A stretch of 42,184 bases of DNA from Streptomyces sp. CB02400 (GCF_001905725.1 NZ_LIWB01000015.1:175294-217477); one strand, 5' to 3'. Shown: positions 1-8,365, counted from the first letter of the stretch. Numbers and translations: made by a program. The notes: generated by a model not told the origin, from the sequence alone.

Positions 1-125
1 GTCGCGCAGTTCCCCGCGCCCTATAGGGCGTTGCTGTGCCGCAGTGGGCTTTGCGGGGCTCGTCGGAGGCACGGCGGTGGCCGCACGTCGGTACGGTCCC
101 GCGCCCCTTCGGAGTGCCGCCGGGT
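1..125. repeat. Dispersed intergenic repeat R1, copy A
   Basis: Two blocks here recur at 6751-6876. Block 1 begins GTCGCGCAGTTCCCCGCGCC at position 1. Block 2 (about 65-124) matches 6816-6875 with about 7 differences in 60 bases and contains the core GCCGCACGTCGGTACGG. The sequence between the blocks differs. Both copies lie just beyond the 3' end of a minus-strand gene. I recall the first block as common between Streptomyces genes, but could not search. No gene is supported in 1-238. Confidence 0.7.
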
Positions 126-186
126 CCGCGCGAAGGGGCGCGTAGCCGCACCGTGGCCGCGTGCGGTTTGGCAGAATGCGGCAGGA

Positions 187-223
187 CGCCGGTTCGGCCG
201 ACTGAGCCTCGGCCGAACCGGCG
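187..223 (-). terminator. Hairpin terminator of the UDP-sugar dehydrogenase gene
   Basis: A perfect 15-bp stem (187-201 with 209-223, core CCGGTTCGGCCGA) and a 7-base loop lie 15 bases past the stop codon at 239. There is no T-tract, as is usual in Streptomyces. Confidence 0.75.
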
Positions 224-238
224 CCTTCCGCTTTTCGT

Positions 239-1582
239 CTACGCGGTGGGGCGTCCCATCGCGCGGTAGCGCCAGCCGGCCCGGCGCCACACCTCCGGGT
301 CGAGCGCGTTGCGCCCGTCGAGGATCAGCCGCTCCGCGGCCACCTCGCCCAGCGCCGCCGCGTCCAGCTCGCGGAACTCCCGCCACTCCGTCAGGTGCAG
401 TACGACGTCCGCGCCGCGCACCGCCTCCAGTGCCGAGTCGGCGTACCCCAGGGTCGGGAAGAGGCTGCGGGCGTTGTCCATGCCCTTCGGGTCGTACACC
501 GTGACCTGGCCGCCCTGGAGGTGGATCTGCCCGGCCACGTTCAGCGCCGGCGAGTCCCGGACGTCGTCCGAGTCCGGCTTGAAGGTCGCGCCCAGCACCG
601 CCACCCGCTTGCCCAGGAACGCCCCGCCGCCCAGCGCCTGCCGGGTCAGCTCCACCATCCGGCCGCGCTGGCGCATGTTGATCGAGTCGATCTCCCGCAG
701 GAACGTCAGCGCCTGGTCCGCGCCCAGCTCACCGGCGCGCGCCATGAACGCCCGGATGTCCTTCGGCAGACAGCCGCCGCCGAAGCCGATCCCGGCGCGC
801 AGGAACTTCTTGCCGATCCGGTCGTCGTAGCCGATGGCCTCCGCCAGCTTGGCCACGTCACCGTCCGCGGCCTCGCACACCTCGGCCATCGCGTTGATGA
901 ACGAGATCTTCGTGGCCAGGAAGGAGTTCGCCGAGGTCTTCACCAGCTCCGCGGTCGCGAAGTCGGTCACCACGAACGGCGAACCCTCCTCGACCGGTGT
1001 GGCGTACACCTCCCGCAGCACCTTCTCCGCCCGCTCACTGCGCACGCCCACCACGATCCGGTCCGGGTGCAGCGTGTCGCGCACGGCGAAGCCCTCGCGC
1101 AGGAACTCCGGGTTCCACGCCAGCTCCGCGGCCTCCCCGGCGGGAGCGTGCTCGGCCAGGTAGGCGGCCAGCCGGTCGGCCGAGCCGACGGGCACCGTCG
1201 ACTTGCCCACGACCAGCGCGGGACCCTTCAGATGCGGCGCGAGCGAGGCGATCGCGGAGTCGACGTACGACATGTCGCAGGCGTACTCGCCGTGCCGCTG
1301 CGGAGTGTTCACACACACGAAGTGGACGTCGCCGAACTCCCCGAGCTCGGCCCAGTCCATCGTGAACCGCAGCCGCCCGCTGGACCCCTCGATCCCGGCC
1401 ACGTGCCTGCGCAGCAGCTCTTCCAGTCCCGGCTCGTACATCGGGACCTCACCGCGCCGGAGCTTGTCGATCTTCTCCGGTACGACGTCGAGGCCCAGCA
1501 CCTCGAACCCCAGCTCCGCCATGGCCGCCGCGTGGGTCGCACCGAGATAACCGGTGCCGATCACGGTGATCTTGAGGGCCAT
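239..1582 (-). CDS. UDP-glucose/GDP-mannose dehydrogenase family protein (probable UDP-glucose 6-dehydrogenase)
   Basis: NAD-dependent oxidation of a UDP-sugar, most likely UDP-glucose to UDP-glucuronate, in the cytoplasm, giving an acidic sugar donor for envelope polymers. The 447-residue protein opens with the Rossmann motif GTGYLG. It also has the NPEFLREG motif, the catalytic cysteine in GFGGGCLPKD, and a C-terminal domain with FKPDSDDVRDSPA, so the dehydrogenase domains appear complete. Start: ATG at 1582 has CTGGAG about 8 bases upstream and places the Rossmann motif near the N-terminus; an upstream extension to 1648 has no such support. It is divergent from the acyl-CoA dehydrogenase gene and ends in a strong hairpin. 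The family also contains GDP-mannose and UDP-ManNAc dehydrogenases, so substrate is inferred. The nearby LCP and glycosyltransferase genes fit a role in a cell-wall glycopolymer. Confidence 0.93.
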   Translation of the reverse strand: MALKITVIGTGYLGATHAAAMAELGFEVLGLDVVPEKIDKLRRGEVPMYEPGLEELLRRHVAGIEGSSGRLRFTMDWAELGEFGDVHFVCVNTPQRHGEYACDMSYVDSAIASLAPHLKGPALVVGKSTVPVGSADRLAAYLAEHAPAGEAAELAWNPEFLREGFAVRDTLHPDRIVVGVRSERAEKVLREVYATPVEEGSPFVVTDFATAELVKTSANSFLATKISFINAMAEVCEAADGDVAKLAEAIGYDDRIGKKFLRAGIGFGGGCLPKDIRAFMARAGELGADQALTFLREIDSINMRQRGRMVELTRQALGGGAFLGKRVAVLGATFKPDSDDVRDSPALNVAGQIHLQGGQVTVYDPKGMDNARSLFPTLGYADSALEAVRGADVVLHLTEWREFRELDAAALGEVAAERLILDGRNALDPEVWRRAGWRYRAMGRPTA

Positions 1583-1763
1583 GAGTGCTCCAGGGGTAAA
1601 CGGCATGCAGTGCGGGCCCGAGCATAACCGGGGGCGCGGGCCCGCCACCGGCGGGCTGTCGCCCAGCTCACCTATCCACGGGTGCCGGTGAAGGCCTAAA
1701 ATTTGAGTTACTTAACGGTAGTTAGCGTGACCAGCATCGCATCGTTTTGGAGCGTGAGAGACC
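1583..1763. promoter_or_regulatory. Divergent promoter region with an AT-rich patch
   Basis: The gap between two divergent genes contains an unusually AT-rich stretch (about 1698-1730) with repeated TTA half-sites (GTTAC, TTAAC, GTTAG). This resembles the setting of a TetR-type operator controlling an acyl-CoA dehydrogenase, but I cannot assign a regulator or exact -35/-10 boxes. Confidence 0.35.
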
Positions 1764-2921
1764 TTGGCCGGATCGGCTGACTTCGACCTGTACCGCCCGT
1801 CCGAGGAGCACGACATGCTCCGTGACGCCGTCCGCTCGCTGGCCGAGGCGAAGATCGCGCCGTACGCCGCCGCGGTGGACGAGGAGGCCCGCTTCCCCCG
1901 GGAGGCACTGGACGCGCTGACCGCGAACGACCTGCACGCCGTGCACGTACCCGAGGAGTACGGCGGCGCCGGCGCGGACGCGCTCGCGACGGTCATCGTG
2001 ATCGAGGAGGTGGCCCGCGTCTGCGCGTCCTCCTCCCTCATCCCGGCCGTGAACAAGCTGGGCTCGCTGCCGGTGATCCTCTCCGGCTCCGAGGCGCTGA
2101 AGAAGAAGTACATGACCCCGCTCGCCAAGGGCGACGGCATGTTCTCGTACTGCCTCTCCGAGCCCGACGCGGGCTCGGACGCGGCCGGCATGAAGACCCG
2201 GGCGGTCCGCGACGGCGACTCCTACGTCCTCAACGGCGTGAAGCGCTGGATCACCAACGCCGGCGAGTCCGAGTACTACACGGTGATGGCCGTCACCGAC
2301 CCCACCAAGCGCTCCAAGGGCATCTCCGCCTTCGTCGTCGAGAAGTCCGACGAGGGCGTCTCCTTCGGCGCCCCGGAGAAGAAGCTCGGCATCAAGGGCT
2401 CCCCGACCCGCGAGGTCTACCTGGACAACGTCCGCATCCCCGCCGACCGCATGATCGGCGAGGAGGGCACCGGCTTCGCCACCGCGATGAGGACGCTGGA
2501 CCACACCCGCATCACCATCGCCGCCCAGGCCCTCGGCATCGCCCAGGGCGCCCTCGACTACGCCAAGGGCTACGTCCAGGAGCGCAAGCAGTTCGGCAAG
2601 CCGATCGCCGACTTCCAGGGCATCCAGTTCATGCTCGCCGACATGGCCATGAAGATCGAGGCCGCCCGCCAGCTCACCTACGCCGCCGCGGCGAAGTCCG
2701 AGCGCGGCGACAGCGACCTCACCTTCCAGGGCGCCGCGGCGAAGTGCTTCGCCTCCGACGTCGCCATGGAGGTCACCACCGACGCCGTCCAGCTCCTGGG
2801 CGGCTACGGCTACACCCGCGACTACCCGGTCGAGCGCATGATGCGCGACGCGAAGATCACGCAGATCTACGAGGGCACCAACCAGGTCCAGCGGATCGTG
2901 ATGGCCCGCAACCTGCCGTAA
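1764..2921 (+). CDS. Acyl-CoA dehydrogenase
   Basis: FAD-dependent alpha,beta-dehydrogenation of acyl-CoA thioesters, the first step of beta-oxidation or branched-chain amino acid breakdown. At 385 residues it has the normal length for short/medium-chain members. Visible signatures are the flavin/substrate segment CLSEPDAGSDA, WITNAGE, the helical GIAQGALDYAKGYVQERKQF region, GGYGYTRDYPVERMMRDAKI, and the C-terminal QIYEGTNQVQR, whose Glu is the catalytic base in many short-chain enzymes. The start is TTG at 1764, with a GTGAGAG stretch upstream; no ATG upstream fits the frame. It is transcribed alone, away from the dehydrogenase on its left, and meets the phospholipase-D-like gene at a shared hairpin. 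Chain-length preference cannot be read from sequence. Confidence 0.95.
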   Translation: MAGSADFDLYRPSEEHDMLRDAVRSLAEAKIAPYAAAVDEEARFPREALDALTANDLHAVHVPEEYGGAGADALATVIVIEEVARVCASSSLIPAVNKLGSLPVILSGSEALKKKYMTPLAKGDGMFSYCLSEPDAGSDAAGMKTRAVRDGDSYVLNGVKRWITNAGESEYYTVMAVTDPTKRSKGISAFVVEKSDEGVSFGAPEKKLGIKGSPTREVYLDNVRIPADRMIGEEGTGFATAMRTLDHTRITIAAQALGIAQGALDYAKGYVQERKQFGKPIADFQGIQFMLADMAMKIEAARQLTYAAAAKSERGDSDLTFQGAAAKCFASDVAMEVTTDAVQLLGGYGYTRDYPVERMMRDAKITQIYEGTNQVQRIVMARNLP

Positions 2922-2938
2922 CGGCGGGCGGGCCGGGC

Positions 2939-2972
2939 AGCGGAGGGCGTCCGGGGACTGGCGCCCTCCGCT
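2939..2972. terminator. Bidirectional terminator hairpin
   Basis: A perfect 11-bp stem (2939-2949 with 2962-2972, AGCGGAGGGCG) and a 12-base loop, followed by CTTT, sit between two convergent stop codons. Confidence 0.75.
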
Positions 2973-2993
2973 CTTTCCGGCCGGTGTGCGCCG

Positions 2994-4157
2994 TCACAGG
3001 AAGCGGCGGATCGGGGTGACCGCGGCCTCGGCGAGGCGTCCGGTCAGGGGACGGTGCCGCCAGCGGGCCGGGTCGACGGGCTCGCTCAGCTTGCGGTCGG
3101 CGTCGAAGTCGGCGTCCAGCGCGGCCGTGAAGTCCTCGTCGAGGACGGCCAGCATGACCTCCTCGTCGTGCTCCAGGGAGCGGCGGTTGAAGTTGGTGGA
3201 GCCGATGAGGGAGCAGACGCCGTCCACGGTGATGACCTTCGTGTGCAGCATGGTCGGCTGGTACTCCCGCACCTCCACGCCCGCGTCGACCAGGGTCTGG
3301 TAGTGCTGCCGGCCGGCCAGCAGGCAGGCCCGCTGGTCGGTGTGCGGCCCCGGCAGCAGGATCTCCACCCGCACGCCCCGGCGGGCGGCGGCGGCCAGGA
3401 GGTCGATGAAGTAGGTGTCGGGCGCGAAGTAGGCCGTGGACAGCCGGAAGCGCTCCCGCGCCGAGGTGATCATGACGCGCAGCAGTGTCTGCATGTCCTG
3501 CCAGCCGAAGCTGGCCGAGCCCCGTACCACCTGGACCGTGGCGCTCCCCGGCTGTTCCTGGGGGGTGAAGCGGTCGTGCTCGTCGTACAGGTCGTCGTGG
3601 CACTCGGCCCAGTTCTGGGCGAAGGCCGCCGCGATCCCGTCCACGGCGGGCCCCCGGACCCGTACGTGGGTGTCGCGCCACTCGCCGGGGCCGCGGGCGT
3701 CGCCGCACCACTCCTGGGCGATGCCGACGCCCCCGGTGAACGCGGTGTGCTCGTCGGTCACCAGGACCTTGCGGTGACAACGGTGGTTCTGCCGCATCGG
3801 CGACAGATGGAGGGGCTTGCGGAACCAGGCCACCTGGACGCCGGCGTCGTCCATGGCGTCCAGCAGCTCCGGCTCGATCTCCTTGGCGCCGAAACCGTCC
3901 AGCAGCAGCCGTACCCGGACCCCCGAGCGGGCCCGCTCGGCCAGGGCGTCGGCGAACTCCCGCGCGATGTCACCGCGCCAGTACACGAACGTCATCATGT
4001 CGACGGTGTGTTCCGCGGCGCGGATGGCCTCCAGCATCGCGGGGAAGATACGGTCGCCGTTGCGCAGCGGCACGAGTTCGTTGCCCTCGGTCGCGGCGAT
4101 GCCGATGAGCCGTTCCAGCCGTCTGCGCAGCCGCTGTCTCTCCGCCTGTGGTGTCAT
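2994..4157 (-). CDS. Phospholipase D / cardiolipin synthase-like protein
   Basis: A 387-residue member of the PLD superfamily with two HKD motifs: HRKVLVTD (His128, Lys130, Asp135) and HTKVITVD (His305, Lys307, Asp312), the second followed by the usual GSTNFNRRS. Two such motifs in one chain make one active site that forms a phosphohistidine intermediate. The layout matches bacterial cardiolipin synthase-like enzymes, which join phosphatidyl groups at the membrane. There is no clear N-terminal transmembrane pair, unlike classical ClsA, so it resembles the shorter ClsB-like type. The start ATG has GGGGAGG about 7 bases upstream. It is divergent from the copper-storage gene. It could instead be a phospholipase or nuclease-type PLD; membrane lipid work is the better guess. 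Confidence 0.85.
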   Translation of the reverse strand: MTPQAERQRLRRRLERLIGIAATEGNELVPLRNGDRIFPAMLEAIRAAEHTVDMMTFVYWRGDIAREFADALAERARSGVRVRLLLDGFGAKEIEPELLDAMDDAGVQVAWFRKPLHLSPMRQNHRCHRKVLVTDEHTAFTGGVGIAQEWCGDARGPGEWRDTHVRVRGPAVDGIAAAFAQNWAECHDDLYDEHDRFTPQEQPGSATVQVVRGSASFGWQDMQTLLRVMITSARERFRLSTAYFAPDTYFIDLLAAAARRGVRVEILLPGPHTDQRACLLAGRQHYQTLVDAGVEVREYQPTMLHTKVITVDGVCSLIGSTNFNRRSLEHDEEVMLAVLDEDFTAALDADFDADRKLSEPVDPARWRHRPLTGRLAEAAVTPIRRFL

Positions 4158-4271
4158 GTGCGCCCTCCCCTGAGCCGTTCGTTCCCGCCCCGTCTCTTTT
4201 TTCCGCTGCCGGTGCTTCCAAGCAGGGACGTGGTCCGGGCCGTCCTGTGGTGGTCATGGGGCCAGGGGCGT

Positions 4272-4317
4272 AGGACGGAGAGGGCGGGGGCCGAGCCCCG
4301 GCCCTCTCCGTCGTCCT
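4272..4317 (+). promoter_or_regulatory. Long hairpin directly upstream of the copper-storage gene RBS
   Basis: CGGAGAGGGC (4276-4285) pairs with GCCCTCTCCG (4301-4310). Further pairing both inside (GGGG with CCCC) and outside (AGGA with TCCT past a small bulge) gives a stem of roughly 18-20 bp. It ends one base before the ribosome binding site GGGAGG. It lies between divergent genes, so it ends neither neighbour's transcript. An attenuator or RBS-masking role is inference. Confidence 0.5.
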
Positions 4318-4327
4318 GGGAGGAACC

Positions 4328-4696
4328 ATGACCCAGCAGCAGCCGACCACCGCGGAACCGATGAGCCAGGAGATGCAGGACTGCGTCCAGGCGTGCATGG
4401 CCTGCCACGGTGTGTGCGAGGAGACCATGAGCTCCTGTCTGCAGATGGGCGGCCAGGCCCAGATGCGGATCATGCGGGCGCTCATGGACTGCTCGGAGAT
4501 GACCCGCATGTGCGCGGACATGATGATGCGCCGCTCGCCGCTGGCGAACGAGATGTGCATGATGTGCGCGCAGGCCTGCGACATGTGCGCCGAGGCGTGC
4601 ATGTCCATGCCGGACGACGAGCGGATGACGCGCTGCGCCGAGTCCTGCCGTCGCTGCTCCGAGATGTGCCGCGCCATGGCGGGCGCCACGATGTGA
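4328..4696 (+). CDS. csp: Four-helix bundle copper-binding protein (DUF326 / cytosolic copper storage protein Csp3-like)
   Basis: A 122-residue protein with 16 cysteines and about 24 methionines. The cysteines come as CxxxC-type pairs on four predicted helices (CVQACMACHGVC, CSEMTRMC, CMMCAQACDMCAEAC, CAESCRRCSEMC). This is the pattern of Csp proteins, whose four-helix bundles line their core with Cys thiolates and store many Cu(I) ions. No signal peptide is seen, so it should be cytosolic like Csp3; a cytosolic Csp adding copper tolerance is known from Streptomyces lividans. The start ATG has a near-perfect GGGAGG at about 7 bases. I see no CsoR-type operator, but a long hairpin abuts the ribosome binding site. 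It ends at a very strong palindrome shared with the convergent LCP gene. Confidence 0.88.
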   Translation: MTQQQPTTAEPMSQEMQDCVQACMACHGVCEETMSSCLQMGGQAQMRIMRALMDCSEMTRMCADMMMRRSPLANEMCMMCAQACDMCAEACMSMPDDERMTRCAESCRRCSEMCRAMAGATM

Positions 4697-4711
4697 CGCC
4701 GTCGCCGGACA

Positions 4712-4747
4712 CGGCTGCGGGCACCCCGCGCGGGGTGCCCGCAGCCG
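4712..4747. terminator. Perfect 36-base palindrome, bidirectional terminator
   Basis: The sequence CGGCTGCGGGCACCCCGC is followed directly by its own reverse complement, giving an 18-bp self-complementary arm. It lies between the convergent stops of the copper-storage gene (4696) and an LCP gene (4751), only 4 bases from the latter. Confidence 0.85.
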
Positions 4748-4750
4748 GTT

Positions 4751-6028
4751 TCAGTTGCCCTTGACGGTGACCTTCTCGTCGTTGTTCAACTGGCTCACCA
4801 ACTGCTTCACCTTCGCCTTGTCCCAGAGCAGGTTGCCGCCGGTGGAGCCCGCGATCGGCATGTTCATGGACGTGCCCTCGCCGCCGCTGACGCCCTTCAT
4901 CGACCAGAACATGTCGGCCAGGTCGAACAGTCCCATCTCCTTGTCGACGATCAGGGAGTCCAGCCCCGCGCCCATGGTCGGGTAGAGCTTGAAGGGGTTG
5001 AGGACCGTGCCCGGCGTGGCCACCTGGTTGGCGAGGGCGGAGAGGAACTTCTGCTGGTTCTTCGTACGGTCCAGGTCGGAGCCCGCCAGCGCGTACCGGG
5101 TGCGGACGAAGGCGAGGGCCTCCTCGCCGTTCAGGGTCTGCTTGCCCTTCTTGAGGTCGGCGCCGGACTTGGTGTCCTTGATGTCCTGCGGGATGTCCAT
5201 CTCGACGCCGCCGACCGCGTCCACGATGTTCGCGAAGCCGGCGAAGCCGATCTCCACGTAGTGGTCGATGTGCAGACCGGTGTTGAACTCGACCGTGCGG
5301 ACCAGCAGTTCGGGCCCGTCCTCGGCGTAGGCGGCGTTGAGCTTCACCTGCCGGCCGGTCGAGGGGTAGGTCTTGCCCGACTCGGAGCCCACGAAGGACG
5401 GGATCTCGACGTTCGAGTCCCGGGGCAGCGAGATCAGGGTGGGGCCGTTGTCGCCGGTGTGCAGGATCATCATCGAGTCCGTGCGCTTGCCGTCGGCGGA
5501 CCCGGTGTGCAGGTTCTTCTTGTCCTCGGCGGACAGGCCCTCACGGCTGTCGGAGCCGACGATGAGGTAGTTGGTGCCCTCGCCCTTCTCGGGCCGCTCG
5601 ATCACCTTCGACAGGTCGACGTCGCGGTTGAGCTTGGAGTCGGCCCAGAAGTACGTGCCGACGGTCGTCACGACCAGCACGGTGACGACGGTGATCGCCG
5701 TCCACTTGATGCGGCGGCGCCAGTCCGGCGCGGGGCGCTGCGGGGCGTAACCGCCGTCGCCGCCCGGCCCGCCGGGTCCACCGCCGCTGGGCGTGCCGTA
5801 GACCTGGCCGGTGTTGTAGCCGCTGTCGTAGCCGCCGCCACTGCCGTGCCCGTCCACGTACGACGGCTGCTGCGGGACACCGCCGTACGCGCCCTGCCCG
5901 GGAGGGGCCGCCGGGCCGCGGCGGACCTGCCGCATGACACGGGCGCCCTCGGGCTGTGCGCTCGCGCTGCCGCGTCCGTAGCGTCCGCCGCGGTTGTCGT
6001 CGGACCGTGCCTCGGGCCAATCAGTCAT
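4751..6028 (-). CDS. LCP family protein (no LytR_C domain, cysteine-free)
   Basis: LCP enzymes transfer undecaprenyl-phosphate-linked glycopolymers onto peptidoglycan outside the membrane. This 425-residue copy has a long Gly/Pro/Tyr-rich cytoplasmic N-terminus, one transmembrane helix (about residues 110-130, WTAITVVTVLVVTTVGTYFW) and one LCP domain. It keeps the catalytic signature: GSDSRE, the R-x-D motif in KRTDSMMIL, SLPRD, VRTRYALAGSDLDR and the NQQ that follows. There is no C-terminal LytR_C domain and not one cysteine, unlike the other six copies here. Start: the ATG at 6028 begins a plausible hydrophilic N-terminus; a longer reading to 6109 runs into the promoter of the divergent thioesterase. 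With an intact active site and a distinct tail, it may be the main ligase of the set. Confidence 0.92.
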   Translation of the reverse strand: MTDWPEARSDDNRGGRYGRGSASAQPEGARVMRQVRRGPAAPPGQGAYGGVPQQPSYVDGHGSGGGYDSGYNTGQVYGTPSGGGPGGPGGDGGYAPQRPAPDWRRRIKWTAITVVTVLVVTTVGTYFWADSKLNRDVDLSKVIERPEKGEGTNYLIVGSDSREGLSAEDKKNLHTGSADGKRTDSMMILHTGDNGPTLISLPRDSNVEIPSFVGSESGKTYPSTGRQVKLNAAYAEDGPELLVRTVEFNTGLHIDHYVEIGFAGFANIVDAVGGVEMDIPQDIKDTKSGADLKKGKQTLNGEEALAFVRTRYALAGSDLDRTKNQQKFLSALANQVATPGTVLNPFKLYPTMGAGLDSLIVDKEMGLFDLADMFWSMKGVSGGEGTSMNMPIAGSTGGNLLWDKAKVKQLVSQLNNDEKVTVKGN

Positions 6029-6147
6029 GGAAGACAGTGTGCAGGTCCCGGCTGTGCGCCATACAAGGGTCGTCGGAAAATCAGGGCACCGCTGTTGCGA
6101 AGCTGACACAAATTCCGCAGATGTGACCTCGGCATAAGGTGGAGGCC

Positions 6148-6705
6148 ATGACAGACCAGGCCCCCGCCGCAGCCACGGAGAGTCCGGACATCCCGGGCAA
6201 GCCCACCTCGGCGTCCCGTACGACCCTCAGCCACATCATGACCCACAACGACACCAACCTGCTGGGCACGGTGCACGGCGGGGTGATCATGAAGCTGGTC
6301 GACGACGCGGCGGGCGCCGTGGCCGGACGGCACTCCGGAGGGCCTGCCGTCACCGCCTCCATGGACGAGATGGCCTTTCTGGAGCCGGTCCGCGTCGGCG
6401 ACCTGGTTCATGTGAAGGCCCAGGTCAACTGGACAGGACGGACCTCGATGGAGGTCGGGGTGCGGGTGCTGGCCGAGCGCTGGAACGAGTCCACGCCGGC
6501 CACCCAGGTCGGCTCGGCGTATCTGGTGTTCGCGGCCGTCGACGCCGACGGGAAGCCGCGCCGGGTGCCGCAGGTGATACCGGAGACCGAGCGGGACAGG
6601 CGCCGCTACCAGGAGGCCCAGATCCGCCGCGCCCACCGGCTGGCCCGCCGCCGGGCGATCATGGAGCTGCGGGAGAAGCGGGCGGCGGAGGGGTTCGAGG
6701 ACTGA
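6148..6705 (+). CDS. Acyl-CoA thioesterase, hotdog fold (YciA/BACH-like)
   Basis: Hydrolyses acyl-CoA to free acid and CoA in the cytosol. The 185-residue protein has the hotdog signature NLLGTVHGGVIMKLVDDAAG, whose Asp is the usual catalytic residue, then a second strand set (MDEMAFLEPVRVGDLVHVKAQVNWTG in two stretches). A basic, Arg-rich helical tail (about residues 150-185) follows. Start: AAGGTGGAGG sits just before the ATG at 6148; a GTG at 6139 lies inside that ribosome binding site and is less likely. A TAAGGT hexamer ends 7 bases before the ATG, so leaderless transcription is also possible. Divergent from the LCP gene on its left and convergent with the next LCP gene. Substrate chain length is unknown. 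Confidence 0.92.
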   Translation: MTDQAPAAATESPDIPGKPTSASRTTLSHIMTHNDTNLLGTVHGGVIMKLVDDAAGAVAGRHSGGPAVTASMDEMAFLEPVRVGDLVHVKAQVNWTGRTSMEVGVRVLAERWNESTPATQVGSAYLVFAAVDADGKPRRVPQVIPETERDRRRYQEAQIRRAHRLARRRAIMELREKRAAEGFED

Positions 6706-6750
6706 ACGCTCCGCGGGGTGCGTCGATCGGCTGCGGCGCCGTCGTGGCTG

Positions 6751-6876
6751 GTCGCGCAGTTCCCCGCGCCCCTTCGGGGTGCTGCCGCACCCCGGTGGAC
6801 CGCGCCGGGCCCGCTGGAGGTGCGGCGGTAGCCGCACGTCGGTACGGTTCCGCGCCCCCTCGGAGCGCTGCCGGGC
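6751..6876. repeat. Dispersed intergenic repeat R1, copy B
   Basis: Second copy of the two-block repeat seen at 1-125. Block 1 is GTCGCGCAGTTCCCCGCGCC (6751-6770) followed by a small CCCCTTCGGGG hairpin. Block 2 is 6816-6875. It fills most of the gap between two convergent genes. Confidence 0.7.
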
Positions 6877-6892
6877 CGGCTGGGGAAGGGGC

Positions 6893-8365
6893 TCAGGAGC
6901 AGTTCACCTCGTCGCCCCGCACCACCCCGAACTCGCCCTGCCCCGGGTCCTGCGCCCGTACCTTGCGGACCTTCTCGAAGTCGGCGCCCGCGATCACCTT
7001 CAGCGTGGCGCCCTGGCCCTTCACCGCGCGCAGCTCGCTGCCGGGAAGGGCCGCCGCGAGGGATTTCGCGGAGCGGTCCCAGCGGGGGTCGTAGGCGACG
7101 ACCGTCCGCCTCACGTCCTGGTGCGCCGCGTTGGCCGGGGCGCGGGTGGTGTCGAAGCCGGTCGCCGCCAGCGCCGCGTCCACCCGCCGGCCGAGGCCCG
7201 CCGTGCGGGTGCCGTTCTCGACCTGGACGCGGATCTGCCGGGGGTCCACCGGGACGCGGAGCGCCGCGCCCGGGGTGCGGCGCACGGAGAGCGGCTCGTC
7301 CCGGCGCAGCGCGTCGAAGATGCGCTCGGACTTCTCGGTGTCCCACTTCAGCGTCGAGCCGGCGCCCTTCACGGTGTGTCTCATGTCGGAGATCGGCACG
7401 GTGGTGAACTCGGAGGAGGAGGGCGAGAAGTTCCGCATCGCCCGGCCGAGGTCCAGGAGCTCGCCGGTGCCGAAGCCCTTGTCGGCGCGGACCGAGCCGA
7501 GCACCGCCCGGGTCACGTCCCGGAACTTCAGCGGGTTCAGCAGGATCCCGGAGGAGGTGACCCGGTCCACCAGGGCCGCCATGAAGTGCTGCTGGCGCCT
7601 CATCCGGCTGAGGTCGGAGGCGCCGTCGACGTGCCGGGAGCGGACGTACTGCAGGGCCTGGCCGCCTTCGAGGGTGTGCCGGCCGGCGGGCAGGTCGAGG
7701 CCGGTGCGGCTGTCCTTCAGCCGTCTGTCGGTGCAGATCTCGACGCCGCCGACCACGTCCACGGTCTTCATGAAGCTGGTGAAGTCGACCTCCAGGTAGT
7801 GGTCGATCTTCACCCGGGTCATCTTCTCGACCGTGCGCACGGTCAGCCGGGGCCCGCCCTCGGCGTACGCCGCGTTCAGTTTGACGGGGTGCCCCTTGTG
7901 CCGTTCGCCGCTCACCCGGTCGGTGTGCGGGGGCGTCACGGCGTACGAGTCGCGGGGCAGGCTGACCACGGCGGCCCGCTCGCGGTCCGCCGAGATGTGC
8001 ACGATCATGATCGTGTCGGTGCAGTGGCAGGGCGCCCCGCCGAGCCGGTACTTCTCCCGCTCCTCCTCGCCGATCCTCTCCCGGCCGTCGGTGCCGACGA
8101 GCAGGATGTTCATGCCGTGACCGGCCTCGGGGCGGTTCTTCATGTCGCGGAACGGGTCGACCCGGGCGATGTCCTCGTCGAGGCCGCTCATCACCGCGTG
8201 TCCGATCCCGGCGGAGGCGAGCACCACGACCGACAGCGTGGAGACGGTGCGCATGACCCAGCGCGGCTTCCCGCGCGGCGGCACGGGTGGCGCGGTCGAC
8301 GCGGTGGGCCGCGGGGGACGCTGCGGTGCGGGGTGGGGCCGGGGGGACCGCGGCGGCGTGGGCAA
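6893..8365 (-). CDS. LCP family protein with C-terminal LytR_C domain
   Basis: About 490 residues: a Pro-rich N-terminus, one transmembrane helix (about residues 38-58), an LCP domain (GTDGRE, SLPRD, YVRSRHVDGASDLSR, RRQQ) and a C-terminal LytR_C-like domain (IRVQVENGTRTAGLGRRV onward). It ends in VNCS. The usual R-x-D catalytic motif reads C-x-D (CHCTDTIMI), so one pyrophosphate-binding arginine seems lost. It has four cysteines, but two of them lie in that CHC segment rather than where the paralogues carry theirs. Start: GGAGGT is 7 bases before a TTG at 8365; the GTG at 8374 overlaps this ribosome binding site and is less likely. Divergent from the GT2 gene at 8494. The altered active site makes a binding or regulatory role possible. 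Confidence 0.88.
   Translation of the reverse strand: MPTPPRSPRPHPAPQRPPRPTASTAPPVPPRGKPRWVMRTVSTLSVVVLASAGIGHAVMSGLDEDIARVDPFRDMKNRPEAGHGMNILLVGTDGRERIGEEEREKYRLGGAPCHCTDTIMIVHISADRERAAVVSLPRDSYAVTPPHTDRVSGERHKGHPVKLNAAYAEGGPRLTVRTVEKMTRVKIDHYLEVDFTSFMKTVDVVGGVEICTDRRLKDSRTGLDLPAGRHTLEGGQALQYVRSRHVDGASDLSRMRRQQHFMAALVDRVTSSGILLNPLKFRDVTRAVLGSVRADKGFGTGELLDLGRAMRNFSPSSSEFTTVPISDMRHTVKGAGSTLKWDTEKSERIFDALRRDEPLSVRRTPGAALRVPVDPRQIRVQVENGTRTAGLGRRVDAALAATGFDTTRAPANAAHQDVRRTVVAYDPRWDRSAKSLAAALPGSELRAVKGQGATLKVIAGADFEKVRKVRAQDPGQGEFGVVRGDEVNCS

Noticed and set aside
4158..4271. CsoR-type copper operator upstream of the copper-storage gene
   Set aside because: Looked for a palindromic ACCCCC/GGGGGT site; none is present.
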